Below the pieces are notes generated by a model that saw nothing but the letters and a program-made list of their open reading frames with translations, did no database searches and was not told where the DNA came from. 36,276 nt of DNA from Candidatus Latescibacterota bacterium. Its GTDB lineage: Bacteria > Latescibacterota > UBA2968 > UBA8231. Where the stretch lies: positions 1-36,276 of the forward strand of contig SICG01000027.1 in NCBI GenBank assembly GCA_009691525.1. Reading direction: 5' to 3'. Positions 16,632 to 24,710 of this stretch are shown here, piece by piece; the first letter of the stretch is position 1; every line of letters starts with the position of its first letter. The position numbers and the translations under genes were made by a program.

Positions 16632-17081
16632 ATGGCAGGCGAGGCTCTGGGCAACGAGGTGCCCACCCTGGATCGGGAGACCCTGATCGCCCTCCTGCAG
16701 GATCCGGCGGTGGTGCTGGTCGACGTGTTGGCCGCCGAATCCTATGCTGCCGGCCACCTACCCGGGGCCCTGAGTCTGCCACTGGCCCGAGTCCCCGGGG
16801 ATGCCGCCCTGGTGTTGCCGGACAAGGAACGGCAGATCGTGCTCTATTGTGCCGGCTACACCTGACCGGTGGGTGAACAGGCGGGGCGCCTGTTGTTGGC
16901 GATGGGCTACACCAAGGTCTGGCATTATGCCGGAGGACTGGCCGATTGGCGGGCCTCCGGGGGGAGGGTTGAAACCGCTGTGCCCGTCCCGGGGGCTCCG
17001 GCCCGCCCTGGTGGGCCGCAGGAATGGACCTCCTGGGTGCGTGCTCCATCAACCGGCTGCTCAGTCTGTGGCTGGGGATGA
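16632..17081 (+). CDS. Rhodanese-domain protein with in-frame UGA in the active-site loop; candidate selenoprotein
   Basis: The frame from ATG 16632 encodes LDRETLIALLQDPAVVLVDV, AAESYAAGHLPGALSLPL, then the strand and active-site loop VLYCAGYT. A TGA (16863-16865) follows, after which the same frame continues PVGEQAGRLLLAMGYTKVW, HYAGGLADWRASGG. All rhodanese blocks are therefore in one frame with only the TGA interrupting. Cys73 is the expected sulfur-carrying residue. The TGA (codon 78) falls at the last position of the C-x4-x loop, where many related rhodaneses have a second Cys (C-x4-C). Ten bases after the TGA is a perfect eight-base-pair hairpin with a GGG loop. The simplest reading is Sec insertion giving a 149-residue protein; otherwise it is a nonsense mutation or sequencing error. 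The stop overlaps an internal ATG of the next gene (ATGA, 17078). Confidence 0.7.
16876..16894 (+). promoter_or_regulatory. SECIS-like hairpin downstream of the UGA
   Basis: AACAGGCG-GGG-CGCCTGTT forms a perfect eight-base-pair stem with a three-base loop. Eighteen bases separate the TGA from the loop and G occupies the first two loop positions. As I recall the bacterial SECIS model, it asks for a small stem-loop just after UGA, with the apical loop about 16-37 bases away and a G at the loop start. The element fits that model but lies in coding, GC-rich sequence, so chance cannot be excluded. Confidence 0.5.
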
Positions 17082-17794
17082 TTCTTGCCTGTGCGCTGGC
17101 TTATTGGGGCATGGGGTATTGGCAGGGGCAGGGGCTGCGCGACGGATCAGGGACGGGGGGGCTGGAGCACAGCGGCCTGCTCAGCACCCTGTACTTCAGC
17201 TTTGTCACCGCCCTGTCCATTGGGTACGGGGATGTGGTGCCCTTGGGCATGGCGCGGGTGCTGGCGGTGGTGGAAGGGGCGGCGGCCTTGCTGCTCTTTG
17301 GCTGCGTGGTTTCCAAGCTGGTCTCCCGGCGGCAGGAGGAACTGACCGAGGAGACCCACCGCATCACCTACGAGGATTGCCTGGGCCGGGTGCGCACCAA
17401 CCTGCACTTGGTCCTGGCCGAGCTGCAGACCCTGGCGGTGCAGGGCGCCAGCCTCGAGGCCCAGCCAGCCCGGATCACGGTCCGGGTCGAAAGCATCGCG
17501 GCGGTTTTTGCCGGCGAACTGCAAACCGTGCACGACCTTTTGTACCGGCCCCAGCAGCTGCCCGGAGAGCAGGTGCTCGAGTCCATCCTCGCCAGCCTGG
17601 CGGCGGTGTTCCGCGAATTGGCGGAGTTGCTCGAGAGTCCGGGCTTCGAGCGCTCGCGCGCCCTGAGCGGGTCCCTGCAGGCCATGGGGGGGGCTGGCCG
17701 AGGAAATCTGCGGCGAGTGCGTCCCGCGCCAATATGCCCCCCACCTCAAAGGGTGGATGAACCACGTGCAGGAACTGGCCCGCCGGTTCAGTTG
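17024..17794 (+). CDS. Two-helix potassium channel-like protein (Ion_trans_2) with a probable frameshift near the C-terminus
   Basis: A first membrane helix (about residues 12-32) is followed by a pore region [20 protein letters not shown] containing the K+ selectivity filter TxxxIGYGD, then a second helix ([21 protein letters not shown]). A cytoplasmic, mostly helical domain of about 140 residues follows. At a run of eight G (17686-17693) the frame appears to shift: the +1 frame continues [19 protein letters not shown]... to a stop at 17794. The unshifted frame gives an implausible proline/arginine-rich tail running deep into the convergent aspC gene. ATG 17024 keeps a full first helix; ATG 17078, in ATGA overlap with the rhodanese stop, would truncate it. 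It is the last gene of the operon and overlaps aspC by seven bases. Confidence 0.75.
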
Positions 17795-18981
17795 AGCACG
17801 GCGGCGATGGCGCTGCACAGGGGTTCCATGTTCTGCCGCGTCATACCCGCAACATTGATGCGCCCGCCGCCGACAATATAGATCCCGTGTACCTGGCGCA
17901 GGGTCTCCACCTGCTCCTTGTTGAGTCCAGAGAAGGAGAACATGCCCTGCTGGCGCTCGATGAAGGAGAAGTCCCGCTCCACCCCCTTCTGCCGCAGGGT
18001 CTCTGCGAAGAGCGCCCGCATCTGGGCGATGCGCTTGCGCATGGTGGCGACCTCGCCCTCCCATTCCCGGCGCAACTGGGTATCCTGCAAGACCGTCGTG
18101 ATCACTGCGGCGCCGTGGGCGGGCGGGTTGGAGTAGTTGGCGCGGATACAGATCTTGACGTGGCTTAGCGCCTGCTGGGCTGCTTCGCGAGTGGGGGCCA
18201 CCAGGGTGAGGGCTCCCACCCGCTCGTTGTACAGGCCGAAATTCTTGGAGAAGGAGCTGGCCACCAGCAGTTCGGGGAGCAGGGCACACAGCGCTTCCAG
18301 GCCCTCGGCGTCCTCGCGCAGACCCCGGCCCAGGCCCTGGTAGGCAAAGTCCACCAGGGGCAGGAGGTGGCGGGCGACCAGGAGTTCGGCGAGCCGGTGC
18401 CACTGGTCGGTGGTGGGGTCCACCCCGGTGGGGTTGTGGCAGCACCCGTGGAGCAGCACCACGTCGCCGGCCGGGGCGCTGTCCAAGGCCCGGCACATCG
18501 CCTCGAAACCCAGGCTGTTGGTGCGGGCGTCAAAGTAGGGGTAGGTCTGGACCTGGATGCCGGCCAGGCGGAAGATCTGGGAGTGGTTGGCCCAGGTGGG
18601 TTCCGAAATCCACACCCGCGCCGCCGGAAAGTGTTGGTGGAGAAAGTCAGCAGCCACCCGCAGTGCCCCCGTGCCGCCAGGGGCCTGCACGGTCACTACC
18701 CGGCCACTGCCCAGCATCGGATGCCCCGCGCCAAGGAGCAGCTCCTGCACCACCCGGTTGTACTCGGGAGAGCCGTCGATGGCCAGGTAGTTCTTGGTGG
18801 TCTCGGTGGCCAGGACCTGCTGGCGGGCCTTGGCCACCGAGGTGAGGATGGGGGTGTTGCCCTTCTCGTCCTTGTACACCCCCACGCCCAGGTTGATCTT
18901 GGCGGGATTGGGGTCTTTCCTGAAAGCATCGGTCAGCCCCAGAATGGGGTCGCTGGGGGCCATGGTCAGTTGGTCGAACAT
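17788..18981 (-). CDS. aspC: Aspartate / aromatic amino acid aminotransferase (class I, AspC/TyrB type)
   Basis: This 397-residue PLP enzyme interconverts aspartate or aromatic amino acids with their 2-oxo acids using glutamate/2-oxoglutarate. The length equals that of E. coli AspC. Diagnostic blocks: [16 protein letters not shown] at the N-terminus, [64 protein letters not shown], the PLP-Lys block [15 protein letters not shown], and the substrate-Arg block [10 protein letters not shown]. The ATG at 18981 is chosen because family similarity begins exactly there and AAAGG precedes it by seven bases. It lies 31 bases after folA and is probably the last gene of the long minus-strand block. Confidence 0.94.
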   Translation of the reverse strand: MFDQLTMAPSDPILGLTDAFRKDPNPAKINLGVGVYKDEKGNTPILTSVAKARQQVLATETTKNYLAIDGSPEYNRVVQELLLGAGHPMLGSGRVVTVQAPGGTGALRVAADFLHQHFPAARVWISEPTWANHSQIFRLAGIQVQTYPYFDARTNSLGFEAMCRALDSAPAGDVVLLHGCCHNPTGVDPTTDQWHRLAELLVARHLLPLVDFAYQGLGRGLREDAEGLEALCALLPELLVASSFSKNFGLYNERVGALTLVAPTREAAQQALSHVKICIRANYSNPPAHGAAVITTVLQDTQLRREWEGEVATMRKRIAQMRALFAETLRQKGVERDFSFIERQQGMFSFSGLNKEQVETLRQVHGIYIVGGGRINVAGMTRQNMEPLCSAIAAVLN

Positions 18982-19012
18982 GTGGGCCTTTCTCGGAATT
19001 TGGCGGCGGATT

Positions 19013-19495
19013 TCAGCTAAATTTCCGCCTATAGCTGACAAAGCGCAACACCCCCTCTTCCCGGCTCTCCCCCACCTCCCATTCCGACTTATTCCACTCT
19101 GGGAAATAGGTGTCGCCCACGACCAGGTCCGGGACCCAGGTGAGCAGCAGCTCGTCGGCGATCATCAGGGTTTGTTCGTAGAGCTGCGCCCCGCCAACCA
19201 CAAAGAGCTTGCCAGTGTCCAGTTGCCTGCCGCAGGCCAGCGCTTCCTCGAGGGTGTGGCACCGGTACACCCCGGCCGGGACCTGGTACCCGGGGTCGCG
19301 GGTGAGCACGAGGTTGGGCCGGCCGGGCAGGGGGCGTCGCTGAAAAGATTCATAGGTTTTGCGGCCGGCGAGGATGGGGTGGCCAAGGGTGCTGCGTTTG
19401 AAGTGTTTCAGATCGGCGGGATAGTGCCAGGGCAGCCCGCCCTCCCGGCCGATGAGCCGATGCGGATTGAGTGCGGCGATGAGGATCAGCTTCAT
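19013..19495 (-). CDS. folA: Dihydrofolate reductase
   Basis: The enzyme reduces dihydrofolate to tetrahydrofolate with NADPH. It is 160 residues, the usual length. Motifs are [28 protein letters not shown] with the active-site Asp, [26 protein letters not shown] and [12 protein letters not shown]. The ATG at 19495 overlaps the mlaF stop by ATGA, and family similarity begins at this Met. Coupling of folA to a lipid-transport ATPase is unusual; no thymidylate synthase gene is nearby. Confidence 0.94.
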   Translation of the reverse strand: MKLILIAALNPHRLIGREGGLPWHYPADLKHFKRSTLGHPILAGRKTYESFQRRPLPGRPNLVLTRDPGYQVPAGVYRCHTLEEALACGRQLDTGKLFVVGGAQLYEQTLMIADELLLTWVPDLVVGDTYFPEWNKSEWEVGESREEGVLRFVSYRRKFS

Positions 19496-20232
19496 CGCCC
19501 TTCTCCGGCGCCGAAGAAGCTGGATACCACCGGCAGTTCGCTGCCTTTGGCCTGGGCCAGGGTACCGGAGAAGACCACCCTGCACTGGTCCAGCATGACC
19601 AAACGGCCAGCCAGGCGTTCGATGCTGAGCAACTGGTGGGTGACTACAATTAGGGTGGTGCCCAGGTGGTGTTTGAGCCGCAGCAGCAGCTGGTCGATTT
19701 CGGTGGCAGCCACCGGGTCCAGGCCGGCGCCAGGTTCGTCGCAGCAAAGCAACTCCGGGCCGAGGGCCAGGGCTCGGGCCAGGGCCACCCGTTTGCGCAT
19801 GCCCCCCGAAAGCTGGGCGGGTGAGCGTCTGCCGATGTTCGGCAGGCCCACCAGGTCCAGCAGGCCGGCGACCAGGTCGCCGATGGCTGCTTCATCCAGG
19901 TCAGTGTGCATCTGCAAGGGCAGGGCTACGTTGTCGGCCACACTCATGGAGCTGAAGAGGGCGCCCTGCTGGAAGACCACCCCCATGCGGCGGCGCAGGG
20001 TGTTGGCCTCCACCTCGGGGAGCGTTTCGAGGTCCTGCCCAAAAAGGCGCACCTGGCCTTGCTGAGGGGTATCCAAACCGAGGAGGGTTTTGAGCAAGGT
20101 GCTTTTGCCGCAGCCGTTTCTCCCCAGGATGATCACCGCCTCGCCGGCCTCGACGCGCAGGTCCACCCCGGCGAGTACTTGATGGTCGCCGTAGGCCAGG
20201 TGCAGGCCGGTGAGGTCTACCAGGGCGGTCAT
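19492..20232 (-). CDS. mlaF: MlaF-type ABC transporter ATPase
   Basis: This is the 246-residue ATP-binding subunit that powers phospholipid movement between inner and outer membranes. Walker A is LGRNGCGKST, the signature is LSGGMRKRVALARAL and Walker B is ELLCCDEPGAGLDP. The Q-loop region (VVFQQGALFSSMSVADNV) and the H-loop (VVTHQ) are present. The sequence ...FSSMSVADNVALPLQ... is typical of the Mla/Mkl branch. It overlaps the permease gene by ATGA (20229-20232) and folA by ATGA. Confidence 0.92.
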   Translation of the reverse strand: MTALVDLTGLHLAYGDHQVLAGVDLRVEAGEAVIILGRNGCGKSTLLKTLLGLDTPQQGQVRLFGQDLETLPEVEANTLRRRMGVVFQQGALFSSMSVADNVALPLQMHTDLDEAAIGDLVAGLLDLVGLPNIGRRSPAQLSGGMRKRVALARALALGPELLCCDEPGAGLDPVAATEIDQLLLRLKHHLGTTLIVVTHQLLSIERLAGRLVMLDQCRVVFSGTLAQAKGSELPVVSSFFGAGEGR

Positions 20233-21320
20233 CGTTTGAGGTAGAAGATCGCGCCCCAGAAGGTATCGAGGGCGATGATGGCCAGCAGGGAATTGACCAC
20301 CGAGGCAGTGGTGGTGCGGCCCAAATCGTCGGCCCCGCCCCGGAAGTTCAAACCCTGGTACACCCCCAGCAGGGTGATGACCCAGGCAAAGGAAATACTC
20401 TTGACAATACCGGTGAGGATGTGTTTGAGCTTGAGCACGTCGAGCAGGCGTTCGAGGAAGGTGGTGAAGGAGAGATCAAAGACCAGCACGCTGACCAGGG
20501 TGCCGCCCAGCAGGCCGATGAAGTCAGCCGCAATGGTCAAGAGGGGCAGGCACAACAACATGGCCCACAGCTTGGGCACCGCCACGAAGCGCAGCGGCTC
20601 CAACCCCAGGGTGCGCAGGCCATCTAGTTCCTCGTTGAACTTCATCGCCGCCATTTCGGAGGCGATGGCGGAACCGCTGCGGCCGGATACAACAATGGCG
20701 GTCATCAGCGGACCCAGCTCGCTGCAGATGCCGATAGCCAGCAGATTGGCCACGAAGATGTTGCTGCCGAATTTCTGTAGCTGCACCGAGGCCTGCAGGG
20801 CCGAAGCTGCGCCGATCAGCAACAGGACCAGGCCGACGATAGGCAGGCCTTGGGACCCGGTGGCGATGGCCTGCTCGGTAAAGCTGCCCCGCCGTATACC
20901 CGAACGGTCGAAAAGGCAGGTGAAGGCCGCACAACTCAGGTCGGAAATCAAAAACAAAAGCCCCTTAGCCTGACGGCCCAAGGAGTAGCCCCATTGCCCC
21001 AGTCTTTCGAGGAAGCCGGGGGCAGGGGAGGGGTCAATAGGTGGAGGGGCCTTAGGGAGGATAGGGGCGCAGATTTCCCGGAAACGGGAGGGCAATCCCT
21101 GGAACGACAGGGCTTTGCCCTGGGCGGTGCAGCGGGCGCTCAACTGTTGGAGATATAGGGCCCCGGCCAGGTCCAGCCTGGTCAAATCGACCAAGGAGAG
21201 CTGGATCTGGGAGGCCGGATGTGTGGCCAGGAGCCGGCTGATCTCCGCCTGAGTAGCGATCAGGGTCGCCAGGGTGAGTTCCCCACTCAGGTGCAGGCCC
21301 TGCTCGTCGCTGCGGACCAT
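20229..21320 (-). CDS. mlaE: MlaE-type permease with an N-terminal STAS domain
   Basis: This is a 363-residue protein. Residues 1-85 resemble a STAS domain (ISRLLATHPASQIQLSLVDLTRLDLAGALYLQQL), the type of domain that is a separate subunit (MlaB) in E. coli. From about residue 105 comes the MlaE permease, with FTEQAIATGSQGLPIVGLVLLLIGAASALQ, ELGPLMTAIVVSGRSGSAIASEMAAMKFNEELDGLRTLG and LVSVLVFDLS. STAS-MlaE fusions are known in other bacteria. The start is four bases after the upstream gene, and the stop overlaps mlaF. Confidence 0.92.
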   Translation of the reverse strand: MVRSDEQGLHLSGELTLATLIATQAEISRLLATHPASQIQLSLVDLTRLDLAGALYLQQLSARCTAQGKALSFQGLPSRFREICAPILPKAPPPIDPSPAPGFLERLGQWGYSLGRQAKGLLFLISDLSCAAFTCLFDRSGIRRGSFTEQAIATGSQGLPIVGLVLLLIGAASALQASVQLQKFGSNIFVANLLAIGICSELGPLMTAIVVSGRSGSAIASEMAAMKFNEELDGLRTLGLEPLRFVAVPKLWAMLLCLPLLTIAADFIGLLGGTLVSVLVFDLSFTTFLERLLDVLKLKHILTGIVKSISFAWVITLLGVYQGLNFRGGADDLGRTTTASVVNSLLAIIALDTFWGAIFYLKR

Positions 21321-21324
21321 AGAA

Positions 21325-22881
21325 TCAGAGGATGTAAGAGAGGCGCAACAGCACCTGCTGCCGCAACTCCAGCCCCTTCAGACCCCAGAGTGAGGTTTCG
21401 GCACCCAGGGCGGTCTTCTTGCGCTGGGTGGTTTCTGGGCGGTCGAAGTCCATGACCACGTCGAGATTGACGAAGCTGGTGAGGATGATGCGCCAGCGGT
21501 TTTCCCAGCTGAAGACCCAGGAATCGACGGCACTGGAGGGCAAGAGGATGTCGAACTCCGAATCGAGGCTGATGAAACGCCCCAGGCGGGCATCGGTGAT
21601 CAGTAGGGCCTCGAAGCCGGTGCTGCTGGTATTCTTCAACTCAGCGGCACTGGTGGCGGTGCGCTGGTCGCCTTTGAGTTGAAAGGAGTCTGAGACGTAG
21701 GTCTGGCGGGCGCCCCAGCCAAAGCGCAGGTCCATGTTGAGGGGGAAACTGCGGTAGAGCTGGGAATTGATGCCGACACCCTCCCGCAACTGCAGGGGGA
21801 AAAAGGGCGGTTCGAGGGACACCTCACTGGTGAGGGGATAGATGCGAAGGGTATCACCTGCAGCGTTGACTTTGGCGAAATCGCGCGGGGCGTCGAAACG
21901 TACGTCAGTGGTGAAGAACTTGGTGTTGAGCACCCCGCGCATATAGGGCCCCAACCGGCGGGAGAGGCGGCGTATATAGGTGGCGCGCAGCTCTAATTTG
22001 TCCACTGATTTGCGGAAGGAGTCCTTGCCCTCGCGGGTGGCCCCTTCCTCGGCGATCAGACGCAGGGTGGCGTAGTGGCGCGGGCTGTTGTAGGTGGTGC
22101 GGTTGAAGGCCTGCATCGAAAGGGAGACGCTGCTCTGATCCTGCGAGGTGTTCTTGGCGTTGGTGAACTGGGGGGACCCGCTCAGGATCCATTGGGTTTT
22201 GAGCTTGCGGGTCTGCGGGGCGGCGCCCAGCAGGAGGTTGGGCTGATAGAAGCCGACGAAGGCATTGTCCCTGACCACCAGGTTGCGCTGCGACAGCTCG
22301 CCGGGGGAGAGGTGGATGCTGAACTTGCGGGTGGAGGCCACGTTTTCACCCACCTTGACCAGGGTGTAATCCCCCGGCCTGAGCAGCCAGGTCTTAACGG
22401 TTTCGCCCCGCTCCTCCTCGATGCCGAACCCCACCCCGTAGTTCTCCTGGTGGCGGTCCTCGAAGAGTTCGTAGGCCTCCTTGACCGAGGTGCGGCTTTC
22501 GTCGATGACGTTGACCGCCAGGGCGGACCAGTCCGCATCGAGCAGGGCGGTGCGGCCTTCGACGATTTTCACCGTCTTTTTTATCATCTGGGTGATGTTG
22601 CCCGAGCCGATGAGCACCTGATAGGTGCCTGGGGGCAGCAACACCGGGGTGCCCGGTGCGGCCGAGGCGATTTTGCGATCCTCGTAGAAAACCTGGTACA
22701 GGGGCTCGTTGCGCGAACTGGTGATGACCGGGACGAAGAGCAAACCTTTGCCCGCGGGGATCTGGGTCGGGTTCTGCTGCCACTGGACCCGTGCCGGAGG
22801 GGCGATCCAGGTGCTTTGCTGGGCCAGGGCCGGCAGCGAAAGCCCCAGCAGTGCGGCGCAGAGATAGAAGCGGTTCATCAT
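21325..22881 (-). CDS. Exported protein, probable outer-membrane beta-barrel with an N-terminal PEGA-like domain
   Basis: This is a 518-residue protein. MMNRFYLCAALLGLSLPALA is a clear signal peptide, cleaved near ALA|QQ. Residues 60-190 look like extracytoplasmic beta domains of PEGA type (VLLPPGTYQVLIGSGN, WLLRPGDYTLVKVG). From about residue 200 alternating polar/hydrophobic strands separated by charged turns run to a terminal strand LRQQVLLRLSYIL, the pattern of a beta-barrel, although the final residue is Leu, not the usual Phe/Trp. I do not recognise the family. It lies inside the Mla-type operon, overlapping the auxiliary lipoprotein gene by ATGA and four bases before mlaE, so it may be the outer-membrane partner of the lipid transporter (inference). 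Confidence 0.72.
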   Translation of the reverse strand: MMNRFYLCAALLGLSLPALAQQSTWIAPPARVQWQQNPTQIPAGKGLLFVPVITSSRNEPLYQVFYEDRKIASAAPGTPVLLPPGTYQVLIGSGNITQMIKKTVKIVEGRTALLDADWSALAVNVIDESRTSVKEAYELFEDRHQENYGVGFGIEEERGETVKTWLLRPGDYTLVKVGENVASTRKFSIHLSPGELSQRNLVVRDNAFVGFYQPNLLLGAAPQTRKLKTQWILSGSPQFTNAKNTSQDQSSVSLSMQAFNRTTYNSPRHYATLRLIAEEGATREGKDSFRKSVDKLELRATYIRRLSRRLGPYMRGVLNTKFFTTDVRFDAPRDFAKVNAAGDTLRIYPLTSEVSLEPPFFPLQLREGVGINSQLYRSFPLNMDLRFGWGARQTYVSDSFQLKGDQRTATSAAELKNTSSTGFEALLITDARLGRFISLDSEFDILLPSSAVDSWVFSWENRWRIILTSFVNLDVVMDFDRPETTQRKKTALGAETSLWGLKGLELRQQVLLRLSYIL

Positions 22882-23642
22882 GGTTTGCCGGGGGCGGCGA
22901 GTTTGACCGGGTCGTAGAGCAGCTCGTACTGGGTGGCGTCCCCGTCCTCCTCAGTGGCAGGGATGAGGCTGCTGCTGTGCTCGACCTCGGCGGGCGTGAG
23001 GGCCGGCTCGCCGCGCTGCTGGCGCATCTGGTTGAGGAATTTGAGATCTAGCTCACGGCAGGCTTTTTCGCATTCTTCCTGCAGGATGCTGCTCATGGCC
23101 TGCACGGCGGCGCCGATGTCGCGGTTGTACACCGGTTCCTCGCGGTCGAACTTTCCCGACCAGGAAGGCTTATTGTCTTTTTGGTCCACCAGCCTCCAGG
23201 TCAGGGCCAGGTGGGCGGCGCTGCGTTCCTCGCTGGAGAAACACTCGATGGCAGTGACCGTGGTCTCGAATACATAATCGGGCCGCTGGTCGAGGAATTC
23301 CCGGCCGAATTGGGCGAAAAGTCCGGCATCGGCCAGATAGTGCTCGATGGTGCTGGTGAGCATGTCGCTGGGGCGCGCAGCCCAGACATTCCAACGGTCT
23401 TCCCGCACCTCGTAGGCCGAGAGGCGGGAGACGAGCGGTTCGCGGTCGTACAGGCGCGAGACCTCGACCTTGCGCAGTTGCACTTTGAAAGGGTAGGGCC
23501 GTTCCGATAGCCCCCCGGGCAGACGCAGGGGCTGGGAAATGAGGGTGAACTTGCGCTGTTGGCGGATGGTCTTGGTGCCCAGCAGCGTGCTGCAGCCTAC
23601 CAGGGTAAGGAGGAGCATGATGGCCAACAGCGATCCGCGCAT
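22878..23642 (-). CDS. ABC-type transport auxiliary lipoprotein (PqiC/ABC_trans_aux-like)
   Basis: This is a 254-residue protein. MRGSLLAIMLLLTLVGCSTLLG has a lipobox LVGC. The body follows the ABC_trans_aux (PqiC/YmbA) pattern: KFTLISQPL near the start, KVQLRKVEVSRLYDREPLVSRLSAYEVREDRWNVWAARPSDMLTSTIEHYL, then alternating strands (DYVFETTVTAIECF, AALHLTWRLVD-like) and a C-terminal helix. These lipoproteins sit with MCE-family transporters at the inner face of the outer membrane. A proline/serine-rich tail extends the usual domain. The gene overlaps the barrel gene by ATGA and begins one base after the MCE gene. Confidence 0.82.
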   Translation of the reverse strand: MRGSLLAIMLLLTLVGCSTLLGTKTIRQQRKFTLISQPLRLPGGLSERPYPFKVQLRKVEVSRLYDREPLVSRLSAYEVREDRWNVWAARPSDMLTSTIEHYLADAGLFAQFGREFLDQRPDYVFETTVTAIECFSSEERSAAHLALTWRLVDQKDNKPSWSGKFDREEPVYNRDIGAAVQAMSSILQEECEKACRELDLKFLNQMRQQRGEPALTPAEVEHSSSLIPATEEDGDATQYELLYDPVKLAAPGKP

Positions 23643-23643
23643 T

Positions 23644-24618
23644 TCAGTTCTCTCCCCGCCCGCGGATCAGCACTGAGGGGTCTTCTTTGATTAGGTCGGT
23701 GGCCTGACGCACGTTTTGCAGGGTCTCTTGCAGGTCCTGGATAGAGCGCAGGATGTTGTCTCGGCTCTGGACCACGGTCTGGTCGATGTGGGTGAAGGTG
23801 CGGTCGGCGGAAAGGGTCATCTGGTTGAGGTTGGCGACGAAGTCGGGGATGGGCTGGTCCATTTGCAGGCGCAGTTGGTTGGAGGCGGACTGCAGATTGA
23901 CCAGGGTGCCCTGCAATTCCTTGCCAGCCAGAATCTGGCGCAGGTTGGTGGTGGCCGCCTGCAGGTTGGCCGCTGAGGTCGCCATCGACTGGGTGGCCGC
24001 TTCGAGATGGGCGAAGGTGGCCTGCAGGGGGGCGCGGTTCTCGCTGGCGATGGCGCTGGTGGTCTGCATCAGCTCGCTGGCCCCGCGCAGAGCCCCGGTC
24101 AGTTGGGCGGTGTTCTGCTCGCTGGTCAGGGAGATCAGGTTGTTGAGCACTTGTTCAACCTTGGAGGTGAGGATCTCGGCGCGTTCATCGATGGTGGACA
24201 GGAAACTCTCGTTGGGCTGGATGCGCGAGCCGGGAGGCAGCACCGCCGCCAGCTGGGAACCGGCCACCAATTCAATATATTTGACGCCGGTGATGCCCTG
24301 GTTGGCCATGGTGGCGCGGGTATCGGCGCGGATGGCGTTGGGCAGCAATTGCGGATCTATCGCAATCTCGACCAGCACGGTGGTGACATCCTCGCGCGAG
24401 ATGCTAACCTCCTCGACCTTGCCCACCCTCAGGCCCATGTATTTGACCTGGGAGCCGATATTGAGGCCGCCCACCGAGGTATCCTTGAATTCGATGAAAT
24501 AGGCCTCCCGTTTTTCCAGAAATTGCAGTCCGGCCAGCAGGAAGATGAAAGCCGCCAGCAGGGCGGTGGAAAAGAGCAGGAAGAGGCCGAGGCGGATTTT
24601 TTGGGCGCGGGTGGCCAT
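23644..24618 (-). CDS. mlaD: MlaD/MCE domain periplasmic lipid-binding protein
   Basis: This is a 324-residue protein. One N-terminal membrane helix (about 10-30) is followed by an MCE domain with YFIEFKDTSVGGLNIGSQVKYMGLRVGKVEEV, IDPQLLPNAIRADTRATMANQGITGVKYIEL. A long helical C-terminal region (from about residue 135) is rich in Ala/Gln/Leu and probably forms a helical bundle or tunnel extension in a hexamer. It is longer than E. coli MlaD (about 183) and more like the PqiB/LetB/chloroplast TGD2 class in tail length. It is the first gene of the transporter set. Confidence 0.9.
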   Translation of the reverse strand: MATRAQKIRLGLFLLFSTALLAAFIFLLAGLQFLEKREAYFIEFKDTSVGGLNIGSQVKYMGLRVGKVEEVSISREDVTTVLVEIAIDPQLLPNAIRADTRATMANQGITGVKYIELVAGSQLAAVLPPGSRIQPNESFLSTIDERAEILTSKVEQVLNNLISLTSEQNTAQLTGALRGASELMQTTSAIASENRAPLQATFAHLEAATQSMATSAANLQAATTNLRQILAGKELQGTLVNLQSASNQLRLQMDQPIPDFVANLNQMTLSADRTFTHIDQTVVQSRDNILRSIQDLQETLQNVRQATDLIKEDPSVLIRGRGEN

Positions 24619-24674
24619 ATCCGGCAGGTGGTGGGTTCGGGGGCAGGTTCCCGCTAGGCGGGGGCTGAGCCCAC

Positions 24675-24703
24675 AATATGGTCAAGATGACAGGCAAAGG
24701 CAA
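24675..24703 (-). promoter_or_regulatory. Candidate promoter for the Mla-type operon
   Basis: On the minus strand TTGCCT (24698-24703) and CATATT (24675-24680) are 17 bases apart, in the 92-base gap before the MCE gene. Each matches four of six consensus positions. A small hairpin CCCGC-TAG-GCGGG (24650-24662) follows in the presumed leader. Confidence 0.3.
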
Positions 24704-24710
24704 GCGTGGC

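Noticed and set aside
15585-16757. Minus-strand open frame opposite the cysteine desulfurase
   Set aside because: The plus-strand frame contains complete PLP and Cys-loop motifs; the antisense product has none.
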